A DNA stretch of 42,751 bases, taken from the NCBI GenBank assembly GCA_900545915.1, contig URAV01000034.1, positions 1-42,751 on the forward strand, read 5' to 3'. Below, piece after piece: positions 23,750 through 32,359 of the stretch. The DNA is from an uncultured Porphyromonadaceae bacterium. GTDB lineage: Bacteria > Bacteroidota > Bacteroidia > Bacteroidales > Coprobacteraceae. Each line of letters starts with the position of its first letter. Positions within the stretch are counted from its first letter, which is position 1. The notes beneath the pieces were generated by a model. It was not told the origin of the DNA, ran no database searches, and was given only the letters and a program-made list of their open reading frames with translations. The translations under genes and the position numbers were made by a program.

Positions 23750-26700
23750 ATGAAAAAATTCTTATTGATTTCCACACTGATGGTTTATACAATGTCGGTA
23801 TTCTCGGCTACCCGTGAAATCAAAGGACTTGTTACCTCAGATGAAGACAACATGCCGCTTATCGGAGCATCTGTATTCGTGTCGCCCGACGATCTGAAAA
23901 AGATAAATTATCCTAAAGAATCGATCGGTGTAATGACAGCTATCGACGGAAGCTTTATCATCAATGTCCCCGATAATATTACCCGCATTTTCTGTAGTTA
24001 TCTGGGACATAACCAAAAAGAGATCAAACTCGGGAAAGAAACATTTTATAATATCAAATTAGAATCATCCTCTCACGAGCTTGACAATATCGTTGTTACC
24101 GGATATCAGAATATCGAACGACGGAAACTTACCTCTGCTATATCTAAAGTAAAAATGACAGATCAACTGATCGGAAGTTCTCATTCTATCGATCAAATCT
24201 TAGCTGGGCAAGTAGCCGGTCTTTCAGCGGTAACATCAACCGGTGCTCCGGGTGCTCCGGTAAAAATAAGAATTCGCGGAACTTCTTCTTTAAACGGAAC
24301 ACAAGATCCGTTATGGGTATTGGACGGTATTCCGTTAGAAGGCACGGATATACCTAAAATGGAAGACTTGCAAGATATAGATAATATATATTCTACATCT
24401 ATTGCCGGTATCAACCCGAACGATATAGAAGATGTTACCGTTCTAAAGGACGCTGCTGCTACGGCGATATACGGTGCACGGGCTGCCAATGGAGTCATTG
24501 TTATTACGACCAAAAGCGGGAAAAAAGGAAAAACTCGTGTCTCCTTCTCTACAAAACTATCTTATGTTCCCAATGTTAACATCGATAGATTAAACTTATT
24601 GAACTCTGATGAAAAAGTTCAATTAGAAATGGATTTATTGCAATCAGACTATACCTATCGCGAAAAAAAAGGCGGTGTATCGGAAATATTGCAGCAATAC
24701 AATCAACTCGACGCATTCAAAGCAGGAGGGTTTGGTGCCATTTCTCCCGAAGCCCAAGCCGCAATAAACCAATTACGCACAATAAATACAGACTGGAATG
24801 ATATTCTTTTCCAGGATGCATTCAATCAGGAATACAACCTAAGTTTATCCGGTGGAGGCGATCGTGCTACTTATTACACCTCTTTGGGCTATTATACCGA
24901 AAAAGGAAATGTTATCGGTGTAGACGCCAGCCGATTCAATTTTACCGGTAAAACCACTTACAAGGTAAATAAATACTTGCAACTGGGAGCTAATATATAC
25001 GCTAACCAGATGAAGAACCATTCATACTTAACCGATGCGGACAGTTTTACCAGCCCGACATTTTATTCTCGGAGAGCAAATCCGTATCAACAGGTATATG
25101 ACGAAAATAATAATTACATATATGATGACAACATCACGGGCAAAGGTGACGATGAAATAGAAAATTTCAATATTTTCGAAGAAAGGAATAATACCTCAAA
25201 CGAAAATACGATTCAATCGTTTTCTTCTATATTCGATGTAAATTTAAGGTTAAACGACCATTTCAAAATTACATCTCAAGTAGGTTTACAGGTAAATAAC
25301 AGCTCGATCGAAAAAATAGCAGACCACGACAGTTATGCTATGCGTAAAGAAAAGAGAAAAACTCGTCTTGCCAGTTTAGGAGACAAATCATTTCTTCCGG
25401 ACGGAGGTTTTCACAAACAATACGAAAATAAATCTTCTCAGGTCACTTGGAAAACAATGGCTGAATATCGTACTCAAATAAAGAATATACATGAAATAGA
25501 AGCTATGGCAGGAGCTGAGATAAGAAAAACTTGGTATCAGACTTTGTTCTCTGCAGGTTATGGATTCGACCGAAAAACTTTGACTACACAACCGGTTATT
25601 TTCCCAAGTAACGAGCAAGCTTCATCTGTTCCCCTGCATTCAAAAACTTATGTTGAAAATGCTTATGCGTCATGGTTCGGAACATTCTCTTATACGTTGC
25701 TGCAACGCTATACATTAGGAGGAAGTATCCGGTTTGACGGTTCTGACCTTTTCGGCGTAGATAAAAAATACCGTTATCTCCCGCTTTATTCGGTCAGCGG
25801 ATTATGGAGAATCTCCAGTGAAGAATTTATGCGCTCGGCCGATTGGATAGATAACCTTGCGGTCAGAGCTTCTTATGGTATTCAGGGAAATATCGATAAA
25901 AATACATCCCCATACGTTATGGGAACTTACAAAGTAGAACAGATATTACCGGGCAACAGCGAGAGTACCATCCGAGTAGATTCTCCGCCCAATGATAAAC
26001 TGCGTTGGGAAAAAACTCAATCGGTAAATGCAGGTCTCGACTTCTCGGTACTCGATCAGGCTATCAGCTTGGGAATAGATTATTACTATCGTTATAGCAG
26101 CGACTTGATCGGGACAAAAATGACACCTTTGGAAACAGGCTTCTCATCTACCACTGTCAATTGGGCGACGTTGAGAAACCAAGGGATAGAGTTGAGTTTG
26201 ACGACAAGAAACATACATACAAAAAATTTCACATGGTTCACTAATTTCAACATCGGATATAACAATAACAAGATTTTGAAAATGTCCGTACCTGCCAACC
26301 AAACGACACCGTCATTGGTGGGTTACCCGATCGGTGCTATCTTCGCCTATCCGTCTGCCGGTCTCGACAGCGAAGGATACCCTCTGTTCCTAAATAGTGC
26401 CGGAGAAAAAGTTACCGCAGAACAATATTTCAATATGAAGAATGATGGTCCAGACCTTACGGCCGAAGAACATCGGGCTCTATTCAAATATATCGGAACT
26501 ACAGAACCGCTTTACTCAGGAGGGTTTACAAATACATTTACTATCAAACGTTTCGAAATAGCGGTCAACTGTATTTTCAATTTAGGTCAGTACGTCCAGA
26601 CACAACCTTCATACTCCATCACAAGTTATGATCGGGGAATGAATACGAATCGTGATATTTTAGACAGATGGACGCCAAGCAACCCGAACGGACGCTTCCC

Positions 26701-27028
26701 TGCGCTTATCAGTGATACGAAAAACGGACAGTCTTATCGCCACAACGAATATACGGCTTTCAATGACTTGAATTATTATAATTCGATGGACACTTGGGTA
26801 AAAAAAGGAAACTATATGAGAATACAAAGTATTCGTGTCGGATATAAACTGCCTGAAAATTGGCTGAAGTTATTCCACATGAGTTCCGGATCTATTTCTT
26901 TAGAAGGACGCAACCTGTTTGTAGTCGGATCGGACTATACCAATTATCTCGATCCGGAAACAATGGGTAATGTATATGCACAACCCATTCCGAAGTCAGT
27001 TACGTTCAGTCTTAATTTAAACTTTTAA
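23750..27028 (+). CDS. SusC/RagA-like TonB-linked outer-membrane transporter
   Basis: A 1092-aa outer-membrane protein. The signal peptide is residues 1 to about 19 (ending SVFSA). A carboxypeptidase-regulatory-like domain follows (about 23-100). The SusC plug begins around residue 125 and contains ILAGQVAGLSAV, KIRIRGTSSLNG, DPLWVLDGIPL and DVTVLKDAAATAIYGARAA-NGVIVITTKSGK, which is diagnostic of the family. A long barrel ends SVTFSLNLNF. SusC/RagA proteins form the gated transport channel beneath a SusD/RagB lipoprotein lid and import glycans or peptides with TonB energy. The susD-like gene starts 12 bases later. No hybrid two-component system or ECF sigma/anti-sigma pair is in the window. 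Confidence 0.95.
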   Translation: MKKFLLISTLMVYTMSVFSATREIKGLVTSDEDNMPLIGASVFVSPDDLKKINYPKESIGVMTAIDGSFIINVPDNITRIFCSYLGHNQKEIKLGKETFYNIKLESSSHELDNIVVTGYQNIERRKLTSAISKVKMTDQLIGSSHSIDQILAGQVAGLSAVTSTGAPGAPVKIRIRGTSSLNGTQDPLWVLDGIPLEGTDIPKMEDLQDIDNIYSTSIAGINPNDIEDVTVLKDAAATAIYGARAANGVIVITTKSGKKGKTRVSFSTKLSYVPNVNIDRLNLLNSDEKVQLEMDLLQSDYTYREKKGGVSEILQQYNQLDAFKAGGFGAISPEAQAAINQLRTINTDWNDILFQDAFNQEYNLSLSGGGDRATYYTSLGYYTEKGNVIGVDASRFNFTGKTTYKVNKYLQLGANIYANQMKNHSYLTDADSFTSPTFYSRRANPYQQVYDENNNYIYDDNITGKGDDEIENFNIFEERNNTSNENTIQSFSSIFDVNLRLNDHFKITSQVGLQVNNSSIEKIADHDSYAMRKEKRKTRLASLGDKSFLPDGGFHKQYENKSSQVTWKTMAEYRTQIKNIHEIEAMAGAEIRKTWYQTLFSAGYGFDRKTLTTQPVIFPSNEQASSVPLHSKTYVENAYASWFGTFSYTLLQRYTLGGSIRFDGSDLFGVDKKYRYLPLYSVSGLWRISSEEFMRSADWIDNLAVRASYGIQGNIDKNTSPYVMGTYKVEQILPGNSESTIRVDSPPNDKLRWEKTQSVNAGLDFSVLDQAISLGIDYYYRYSSDLIGTKMTPLETGFSSTTVNWATLRNQGIELSLTTRNIHTKNFTWFTNFNIGYNNNKILKMSVPANQTTPSLVGYPIGAIFAYPSAGLDSEGYPLFLNSAGEKVTAEQYFNMKNDGPDLTAEEHRALFKYIGTTEPLYSGGFTNTFTIKRFEIAVNCIFNLGQYVQTQPSYSITSYDRGMNTNRDILDRWTPSNPNGRFPALISDTKNGQSYRHNEYTAFNDLNYYNSMDTWVKKGNYMRIQSIRVGYKLPENWLKLFHMSSGSISLEGRNLFVVGSDYTNYLDPETMGNVYAQPIPKSVTFSLNLNF

Positions 27029-27040
27029 CGTACGAATCCG

Positions 27041-28360
27041 ATGAAAAAGATAATTTATATACTGTCAATATTTTTGGCAACAGGATTTATTTCCTGCGAC
27101 AATTTTTTGGACATTACTCCCGTCGGAAAAGTAATTCCTACTACTGCTACAGAATTCAGAGCTCTAATGACACAGGCATACGTAAGTACTCCTAAAAACG
27201 GAAGAGCACGTACAGCATTTCGCAGCGATGAAGTAGGATCTTTTACCGATACGGAAAGCCGAAGTCTTTATTTCGAAGAATGGACATGGGATGATTACAG
27301 TCCCGACTATTCTTCTGATTTTGGTTGGCGGCAATATTACCAAGCCCTTTTCCTCATCAACTATACAATAGAAAACGAAAATAAAATGACTGGGGGAAGT
27401 AAAGAAGAAATAGCACAACTCGTAGGGGAAGCATACGCCATGCGGGCATATATACACTTTATGCTGGTCAACCTTTACGGAAAACCCTATAACGAAGAAA
27501 ATTTAAATACAAAAGCCGTTCCTCTTAAACTGAATTCGAACACTGAAGACGCTCCTTCACGGAATACGGTAGCAGAAATATACGCAGCCATAGAGTCGGA
27601 TATCGTTGAAGCCGGGAAACGCTTGAATGTAGAAAAGTGGGATGCAGGTTTTAACTACAGATTCACCACTACGGCTTTAAAAGCATTCAGATCGAGATTA
27701 TACCTGTATATGCAGAAATGGAGCGAATCTTTAAATGCATCTAAAGAAGTTCTGGAAATAAATAAAGAACTTGTAGATCTTTCGCAAACCACAATGCCGA
27801 ACAATTACCAATCTGTAGAATCGATTATGGCGTTGGAATATTCCTCTGCAGATATAAACAAGGCTATCTACATCTCTACAGATCTATATAATCTCTACAA
27901 CTCTAACGATTACAGAAGAAGAAATCGCTTTTACACTTCAGAAGGAAGCGGAAGATATACGGTAAGAAAGGGCGGAAGCAACGAATATGCCTGTACATTC
28001 CGAACCGGAGAGATATATTTGAATGCTGCCGAAGCAGCCTGTCAGGATGATAATCTGATTGATGCGAAAGATTATCTTTTACAACTAAAAGCAAAACGGT
28101 TCAATGCTACCGGTTATGCCGAAGAAGAAACAAAAGTAGAGGCAATGGATAAGGATGAATTGCTTCAGGAAATATATGACGAACGTTATCGTGAGCTGGC
28201 TTTCGAAGGACACCGCTGGTTTGACCTTCGCCGTACTACTCAACCGGCAATTACAAAAACAGAAAACGAGAAAGAATATAAACTCGAACAGGGTGACGAG
28301 CGTTATACTATCCGCATACCGAACGAGGCTATACAAAGTAACCCTAATCTGACCAACTAA
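27041..28360 (+). CDS. SusD/RagB-family nutrient-binding outer-membrane lipoprotein
   Basis: A 439-aa lipoprotein. The signal peptide ends in ATGFISC, so Cys19 is lipidated, and the mature start CDNFLDITPVGKV is typical of SusD. TPR-like helices follow: EAYAMRAYIHFMLVNLYGKPY, then FRTGEIYLNAAEAACQ. The C-terminal ELAFEGHRWFDLRRT and final RIPNEAIQSNPNLTN are also typical. It is somewhat shorter than many SusD proteins (450-600 aa), but both ends are intact. It should cap the adjacent SusC-like channel. The last codons form the 5' arm of a terminator hairpin at 28343-28380. Confidence 0.94.
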   Translation: MKKIIYILSIFLATGFISCDNFLDITPVGKVIPTTATEFRALMTQAYVSTPKNGRARTAFRSDEVGSFTDTESRSLYFEEWTWDDYSPDYSSDFGWRQYYQALFLINYTIENENKMTGGSKEEIAQLVGEAYAMRAYIHFMLVNLYGKPYNEENLNTKAVPLKLNSNTEDAPSRNTVAEIYAAIESDIVEAGKRLNVEKWDAGFNYRFTTTALKAFRSRLYLYMQKWSESLNASKEVLEINKELVDLSQTTMPNNYQSVESIMALEYSSADINKAIYISTDLYNLYNSNDYRRRNRFYTSEGSGRYTVRKGGSNEYACTFRTGEIYLNAAEAACQDDNLIDAKDYLLQLKAKRFNATGYAEEETKVEAMDKDELLQEIYDERYRELAFEGHRWFDLRRTTQPAITKTENEKEYKLEQGDERYTIRIPNEAIQSNPNLTN

Positions 28361-28380
28361 AGTCAGATTAGGTATTTTTC
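28343..28380 (+). terminator. Terminator overlapping the susD-like stop codon
   Basis: CCTAATCTGAC (28343-28353) pairs perfectly with GTCAGATTAGG (28362-28372). The 8-base loop contains the TAA stop (28358-28360), and TATTTTTCTC follows. A translating ribosome would cover the 5' arm, so termination may depend on translation. It lies between the SusC/D pair and the T9SS cargo gene. Confidence 0.8.
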
Positions 28381-28416
28381 TCATATACTATTTATTCACT
28401 TTAAATTATTGTGATT

Positions 28417-30183
28417 ATGAAAAAAGGACTACTTATTCTTTTTTGTGCAGCGTTAGTAACGTCGGCACAAGCACAGTGGAGTAAAACCATAGATACTCCG
28501 ACAAAGACATCTTTTGCCACAACATCCTCTGCCGTTGCTGTTACACCATCCGGTGAAACTTACGTGGCAGGAAGCTTAACTAAAGAAGATGTCAGTTTTG
28601 GCAATACAACCTTGAATTTCGAGAACAAAGGAGATTCTTTCTTGTTTAAATACAGTGCTACGGGCGAACCGGTATGGGCAAATGTAATCAATGGTGAAGA
28701 GACCCAAATCAACGCCATCACTTATGATAACGATGGAAATATTTATGTAGCCGGTACATATAAAGGAGAAACAACCACATTCAATGGCCAGGACAATAGT
28801 AAACAAACAGCAACTTGTAATACATATGAATCTTTATTAGAAGAAGGAACTTTCTATACAAATTCCGGATTCATTGCAAAATATAATAATGCTGGTGTTT
28901 TGTTGAAATTGGAAACTTTTAAAACCAATCTGGCAGATATGCCCGGTACATCTTTTATGTTTCTAATAGTGGACGCAAGCTTTAACATACAAGATCTACA
29001 ATTTATAAATGGTAAATTATATGCATCTGTTCTTTATGCCGGGAAAACAGAAAAAGACGGATTCACTTTTAATGCAAAAGCCTTTGATGACGGTACAGGC
29101 ATGGCTGCCGACTTATATAGCGGTTGTGCAATCTCATTGACTACCGACCTCGCAATCGATGCAAAATTAGCAGATTTAAGTCCTGTTGTCGCAGAAGGAA
29201 CAAATGCCCTTTACTCGGTTACGGATGCCAAAATGTATGCTAATGCAGATCACATATACGCTATATTCGGTGCGATGGGTAATCAAACCCTGACCGTAGG
29301 GAATAGTTCTGACAAGATAGAATTGCCTATCGAAGGAGAATTATACAGCAGAGGTATTATTCTTGCCGATATTAATATCGATGGTACGCTGAATCAGAAA
29401 AACGTATATGAATCAGCCAATGCATCAACAAATGATCTTCAAAATATAATCGGAGGTATTTCAGAAAGAGATGGTAAAATTGTCGTAGCCGGATTGTTTA
29501 ATGAAAACCTTCCTTTCCAAAACGATTTAACTTGTAAAGGAAAATTCGACTCGTATGCAGTAAAAATAAATCCATCCGACCTCTCTGTAGAAACAGCAAG
29601 ACAAGGAAATATAGAGACTCCTGCTATTGATGCTTCAAAAAAAGAATACATAACCGTATATCCTACGGGAACTACATTCTCTACAAATAAAATTTATTCG
29701 ACTGTTGATTATGGATTCAGCTCCAGAGATCAAGCAGACAAAGTAGTTACTACCTATTCTTCTTATTCCATCGTTTATGATTATAAAAGCGGAGAAACAA
29801 CATCTACAAAAGAAGCTGAAAATGTATATAAGAATGGTGTAGGAGCATGCGATAATAAAGTATCTACTGTAACGATAAATATAACAAATAGTGAATTTGA
29901 TGAAGGAACATTTACCGTAGATCAAATTATAGATGGAGAAAGCTCTGCTATCGACAACAATATAGCCGATAAAACTATTATCAAAGCTTATCCTAATCCG
30001 GTGAAGGACATTCTTAACTTCTCTGAAGCTTGTGACGTGACCATCGTAAACGGACAAGGTAGTGAAGTAAAAGCAGCTTCTGCAACTACTCAAATTTCGG
30101 TAGATGACCTTGCTGCCGGTTATTATATCGCAAAAATCAAAACTGCTGATGGAACGACAGTAATTCCGTTCATCAAAAAATAA
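28417..30183 (+). CDS. Secreted protein with T9SS type A sorting domain
   Basis: A 588-aa protein from the ATG at 28417; a GTG six bases earlier would add two residues. The signal peptide is about 1-19 (ending AQAQ). The body contains beta-propeller-like repeats around SSAVAVTPSGETYVAGSL, FLFKYSATGEPVWA and AITYDNDGNIYVAGTYKG. The last 75 residues form a T9SS type A domain: AYPNPVKDILNF, VTIVNGQG, then LAAGYYIAKIKTADG and a final FIKK. It should be exported by Sec, carried across the outer membrane by the T9SS and held at the surface or released. The ligand or activity is unknown. It follows the SusC/D pair after a terminator and 56 bases, and is closed by a very strong terminator. Confidence 0.85.
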   Translation: MKKGLLILFCAALVTSAQAQWSKTIDTPTKTSFATTSSAVAVTPSGETYVAGSLTKEDVSFGNTTLNFENKGDSFLFKYSATGEPVWANVINGEETQINAITYDNDGNIYVAGTYKGETTTFNGQDNSKQTATCNTYESLLEEGTFYTNSGFIAKYNNAGVLLKLETFKTNLADMPGTSFMFLIVDASFNIQDLQFINGKLYASVLYAGKTEKDGFTFNAKAFDDGTGMAADLYSGCAISLTTDLAIDAKLADLSPVVAEGTNALYSVTDAKMYANADHIYAIFGAMGNQTLTVGNSSDKIELPIEGELYSRGIILADINIDGTLNQKNVYESANASTNDLQNIIGGISERDGKIVVAGLFNENLPFQNDLTCKGKFDSYAVKINPSDLSVETARQGNIETPAIDASKKEYITVYPTGTTFSTNKIYSTVDYGFSSRDQADKVVTTYSSYSIVYDYKSGETTSTKEAENVYKNGVGACDNKVSTVTINITNSEFDEGTFTVDQIIDGESSAIDNNIADKTIIKAYPNPVKDILNFSEACDVTIVNGQGSEVKAASATTQISVDDLAAGYYIAKIKTADGTTVIPFIKK

Positions 30184-30198
30184 AGAATAGAAGCCTTT

Positions 30199-30240
30199 TA
30201 ATAAAAAAACCGGGAAAATTATTTCCCGGTTTTTTTATTA
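30199..30240. terminator. Bidirectional terminator between converging genes
   Basis: A perfect 19-bp stem (30199-30217 with 30222-30240) has the loop ATTA, the core ACCGGGAAA/TTTCCCGGT, and A and T tracts on either side. It can serve the plus-strand T9SS cargo gene. It can also serve the minus-strand DUF2807 gene, whose stop is at 30286. Confidence 0.93.
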
Positions 30241-30285
30241 AATAATTGTCTATATATCAGATGCGTGCAAAGACGAAAAAACAGA

Positions 30286-31032
30286 TTAATCAATCAGAGG
30301 AATAGCACGACCCGACCCGATTCCACGTTTCTTGACAGTAGGCTTTCCCTTATAATAAACATCACCTTTCCCGGTAATAAAAGCTTTCAGATTTTCTTCA
30401 GCCCAACAGCCTATACTTCCGTTTCCGGTAATATTGCAACTTACATCACGGGCTTTCAACTCATGACCTTTTATCTCTCCCGAACCGGCAATAGACAAAC
30501 GGGCTTCGCGGCATGTACCGCTTAGAAATATATCCCCCGAACCGGTCATAATACGAGCTTTTACGATACCGTAATCAAGATTATTGCAACGAATAAGACC
30601 ATTGCCCATCAACAAAATATTCAATTCTGAACCGGATAAACTACCGGAAGTCTCGAAAACTCCGCCCGCATCGCTCTGCACTTCCTGCAAATCGGAAGAA
30701 TAAACATCTAAAATAATAACCCCGTATTCACGTTTAGCCGTGTTGATGAATTTTATTTCTAATGTTCCGTCTTTCGAAACCGGCTTCACTTCATCCAAAA
30801 TATTTTCTTCACCGTACATCCGTATCAATCCTGCAGAATCCTTGCTATGATGATATACTACATTGAATGCCGTATTGATTTTTACCCTGTAAAAATCATC
30901 TACTTTTATCTCTTTAGTAACATATTTATCATTTCCGTCACTGACACTCGAAACAACAGCCTGTGCTGAAAATAACGATAATGAAAAGAGACAGCATACC
31001 GCTGCAATTCTCCCAAAATTTTTCATTCTCAT
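30286..31032 (-). CDS. DUF2807 (head-GIN domain) exported protein
   Basis: A 248-aa protein with a signal peptide (about 1-25, ending FSAQA). The rest is a right-handed beta-helix-like DUF2807 domain of short repeats, such as FRVKINTAFNVVYHH, LNILLMGNGLIRCNN, KARIMTGSGDIFLSG and LSIAGSGEIKGHEL. These glycine-serine-glycine turns are the family mark. Function is not established; members are annotated as putative auto-transporter adhesin heads. The start could also be the ATG six bases downstream (MKNFG). It follows dusB by 26 bases on the same strand and is probably in its operon. Confidence 0.85.
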   Translation of the reverse strand: MRMKNFGRIAAVCCLFSLSLFSAQAVVSSVSDGNDKYVTKEIKVDDFYRVKINTAFNVVYHHSKDSAGLIRMYGEENILDEVKPVSKDGTLEIKFINTAKREYGVIILDVYSSDLQEVQSDAGGVFETSGSLSGSELNILLMGNGLIRCNNLDYGIVKARIMTGSGDIFLSGTCREARLSIAGSGEIKGHELKARDVSCNITGNGSIGCWAEENLKAFITGKGDVYYKGKPTVKKRGIGSGRAIPLID

Positions 31033-31058
31033 GATCTCTGATTATTTTTACATTAATT

Positions 31059-32042
31059 TTATTTTATCAATATTTCAGACTCTATTTTATCCAAAATCGC
31101 AGACAATTCAATAAAATTTTCAGCTCTGAGCATAGCTATACGTATATCCCTGAAATTAGGAATGCCCTTAAACAAAGGCGTTGCAGCCAAATGTCTGCGG
31201 ATATGCAAAATCCCGCGACGTTCATCTAACCGGTCGATACTTTCTTTCAATTGCCGACGCAAAACAGACATTTTATCCGAAACAGACAAAGGTTCGCAAT
31301 GCCCGGTTTCTATATATTGTTTTATCTCCTTAAAAATCCAAGGAGAACCGATAGAAGCCCTGCCTACCATAATAGCATCTACACCGTATTTTTCGAATTT
31401 TTCACGAGCGATTTGCGGTGTCGTTACATCACCGTTTCCTATTATAGGTATTCTCATACGAGGGTTCTCTTTCACTTTGCCTATCAAACTCCAGTCTGCC
31501 TCTCCGGTGTACATTTGACTGCGAGTACGTCCGTGAATCGCCAATGCAGCAATACCGCAATCCTGCAACCGTTCTGCCAACTCTACGATTATTCGGGAAT
31601 CATGATCCCATCCCAACCGAGTTTTCACTGTCACGGGAATTTTTACGGCATTTACAATAGCTCGGGTAATTTCGAGCATTTTAGGAATATCCCTCAGCAT
31701 TCCGGCTCCGGCGCCTTTCCCTGCCACTTTTTTCACAGGACATCCGAAATTAATATCTAACACATCAGGACAAGCCTCTTCACAAATACGGGCAGCATCA
31801 ACCATAGCTGCCGTCTCGCGACCGTAAATCTGTATTGCGACAGGGCGCTCCTCGTTCCGAATAGAAAGTTTCGCTTGCGTCTTGTCCACGTTTCGTATAA
31901 GAGCATCGCTCGACACAAATTCGGTATATACCATATCTGCTCCGAACTCTTTACACATGAGTCGAAAAGACACATCCGTAACATCCTCCATAGGAGCTAA
32001 TAAGATCGGGTATCTGCCCAAATCCATATTTCCTATTTTCAT
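31059..32042 (-). CDS. dusB: tRNA-dihydrouridine synthase, DusB type
   Basis: A 327-aa FMN-dependent enzyme that reduces uridine to dihydrouridine in the tRNA D-loop. The N-terminal LLAPMEDVTDVSFR binds FMN. The catalytic cysteine is Cys101 in DINFGCPVKKVAGKGAGAGM. Further marks are VKTRLGWD, LAIHGRTRSQMYTGEADW, PIIGNGDV and VGRASIGSPWIF. The C-terminal helical domain is present, so length is normal. A -7 box lies upstream at 32106-32099. In proteobacteria dusB often precedes fis; here it precedes a DUF2807 gene instead. Confidence 0.94.
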   Translation of the reverse strand: MKIGNMDLGRYPILLAPMEDVTDVSFRLMCKEFGADMVYTEFVSSDALIRNVDKTQAKLSIRNEERPVAIQIYGRETAAMVDAARICEEACPDVLDINFGCPVKKVAGKGAGAGMLRDIPKMLEITRAIVNAVKIPVTVKTRLGWDHDSRIIVELAERLQDCGIAALAIHGRTRSQMYTGEADWSLIGKVKENPRMRIPIIGNGDVTTPQIAREKFEKYGVDAIMVGRASIGSPWIFKEIKQYIETGHCEPLSVSDKMSVLRRQLKESIDRLDERRGILHIRRHLAATPLFKGIPNFRDIRIAMLRAENFIELSAILDKIESEILIK

Positions 32043-32098
32043 TATTCAATCTGTCATTAGATTAAGACTATTCTCGTATATACAAGAGATAATCTTTA

Positions 32099-32106
32099 CA
32101 AACGTA
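32099..32106 (-). promoter_or_regulatory. -7 box for dusB
   Basis: Reads TACGTTTG on the minus strand, matching TAnnTTTG, 56 bases before the start codon. Confidence 0.45.
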
Positions 32107-32212
32107 CAAAAACTTTTTATTTTACAGACAATCACCTCTTGTACTGAACTCTCTTTTCACACATTTTTTAAAGTTATCCCGTTCTTATAACCTTTTGAAC
32201 AAAATAAGAAGA

Positions 32213-32262
32213 TTAGGGCTTGTCTGAATTTTACAGAAGGAAAATTTAGACGGACTCTCATA
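32213..32262. repeat. Shortened copy of the inverted-repeat family upstream of leuS
   Basis: GGGCTTGTCTGAATTTTAC is followed after a few bases by GGAAAATTTAGACGGACTCT. These are the left and right ends of the 179-bp element with the centre removed; they form a near-perfect hairpin. It sits about 15 bases upstream of the leuS -7 box. Confidence 0.7.
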
Positions 32263-32278
32263 TACAGCATATTTTTAT

Positions 32279-32286
32279 TACTTTTG
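32279..32286 (+). promoter_or_regulatory. -7 box for leuS
   Basis: TACTTTTG matches TAnnTTTG, 73 bases before the ATG. Confidence 0.5.
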
Positions 32287-32359
32287 CAAAGATATTTACT
32301 ATCAAAACCAACATATTGTAAATAATATATTTACGAAAAAGAGATAAAACAGATATAAA

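Larger units (their letters stand above)
32043..32359. other. 317-base divergent gap between dusB and leuS
   Basis: Holds the dusB promoter (32099-32106), a short repeat element (32213-32262) and the leuS -7 box (32279-32286). GTATATAC near 32077 with flanking TCTC/GAGA is a weak palindrome in the dusB leader. No gene is seen. Confidence 0.6.

Noticed and set aside
24236..24262. Short tandem repeat GGTGCTCCG in the susC-like gene
   Set aside because: It encodes the Gly-Ala-Pro-Gly-Ala-Pro part of the plug domain, which is common in SusC proteins; a two-unit repeat without sign of phase variation.
27041..28360. Truncated SusD
   Set aside because: At 439 aa it is short, but the lipoprotein signal and the typical C-terminal IPNEAIQSNPNLTN are both present, so it is complete.
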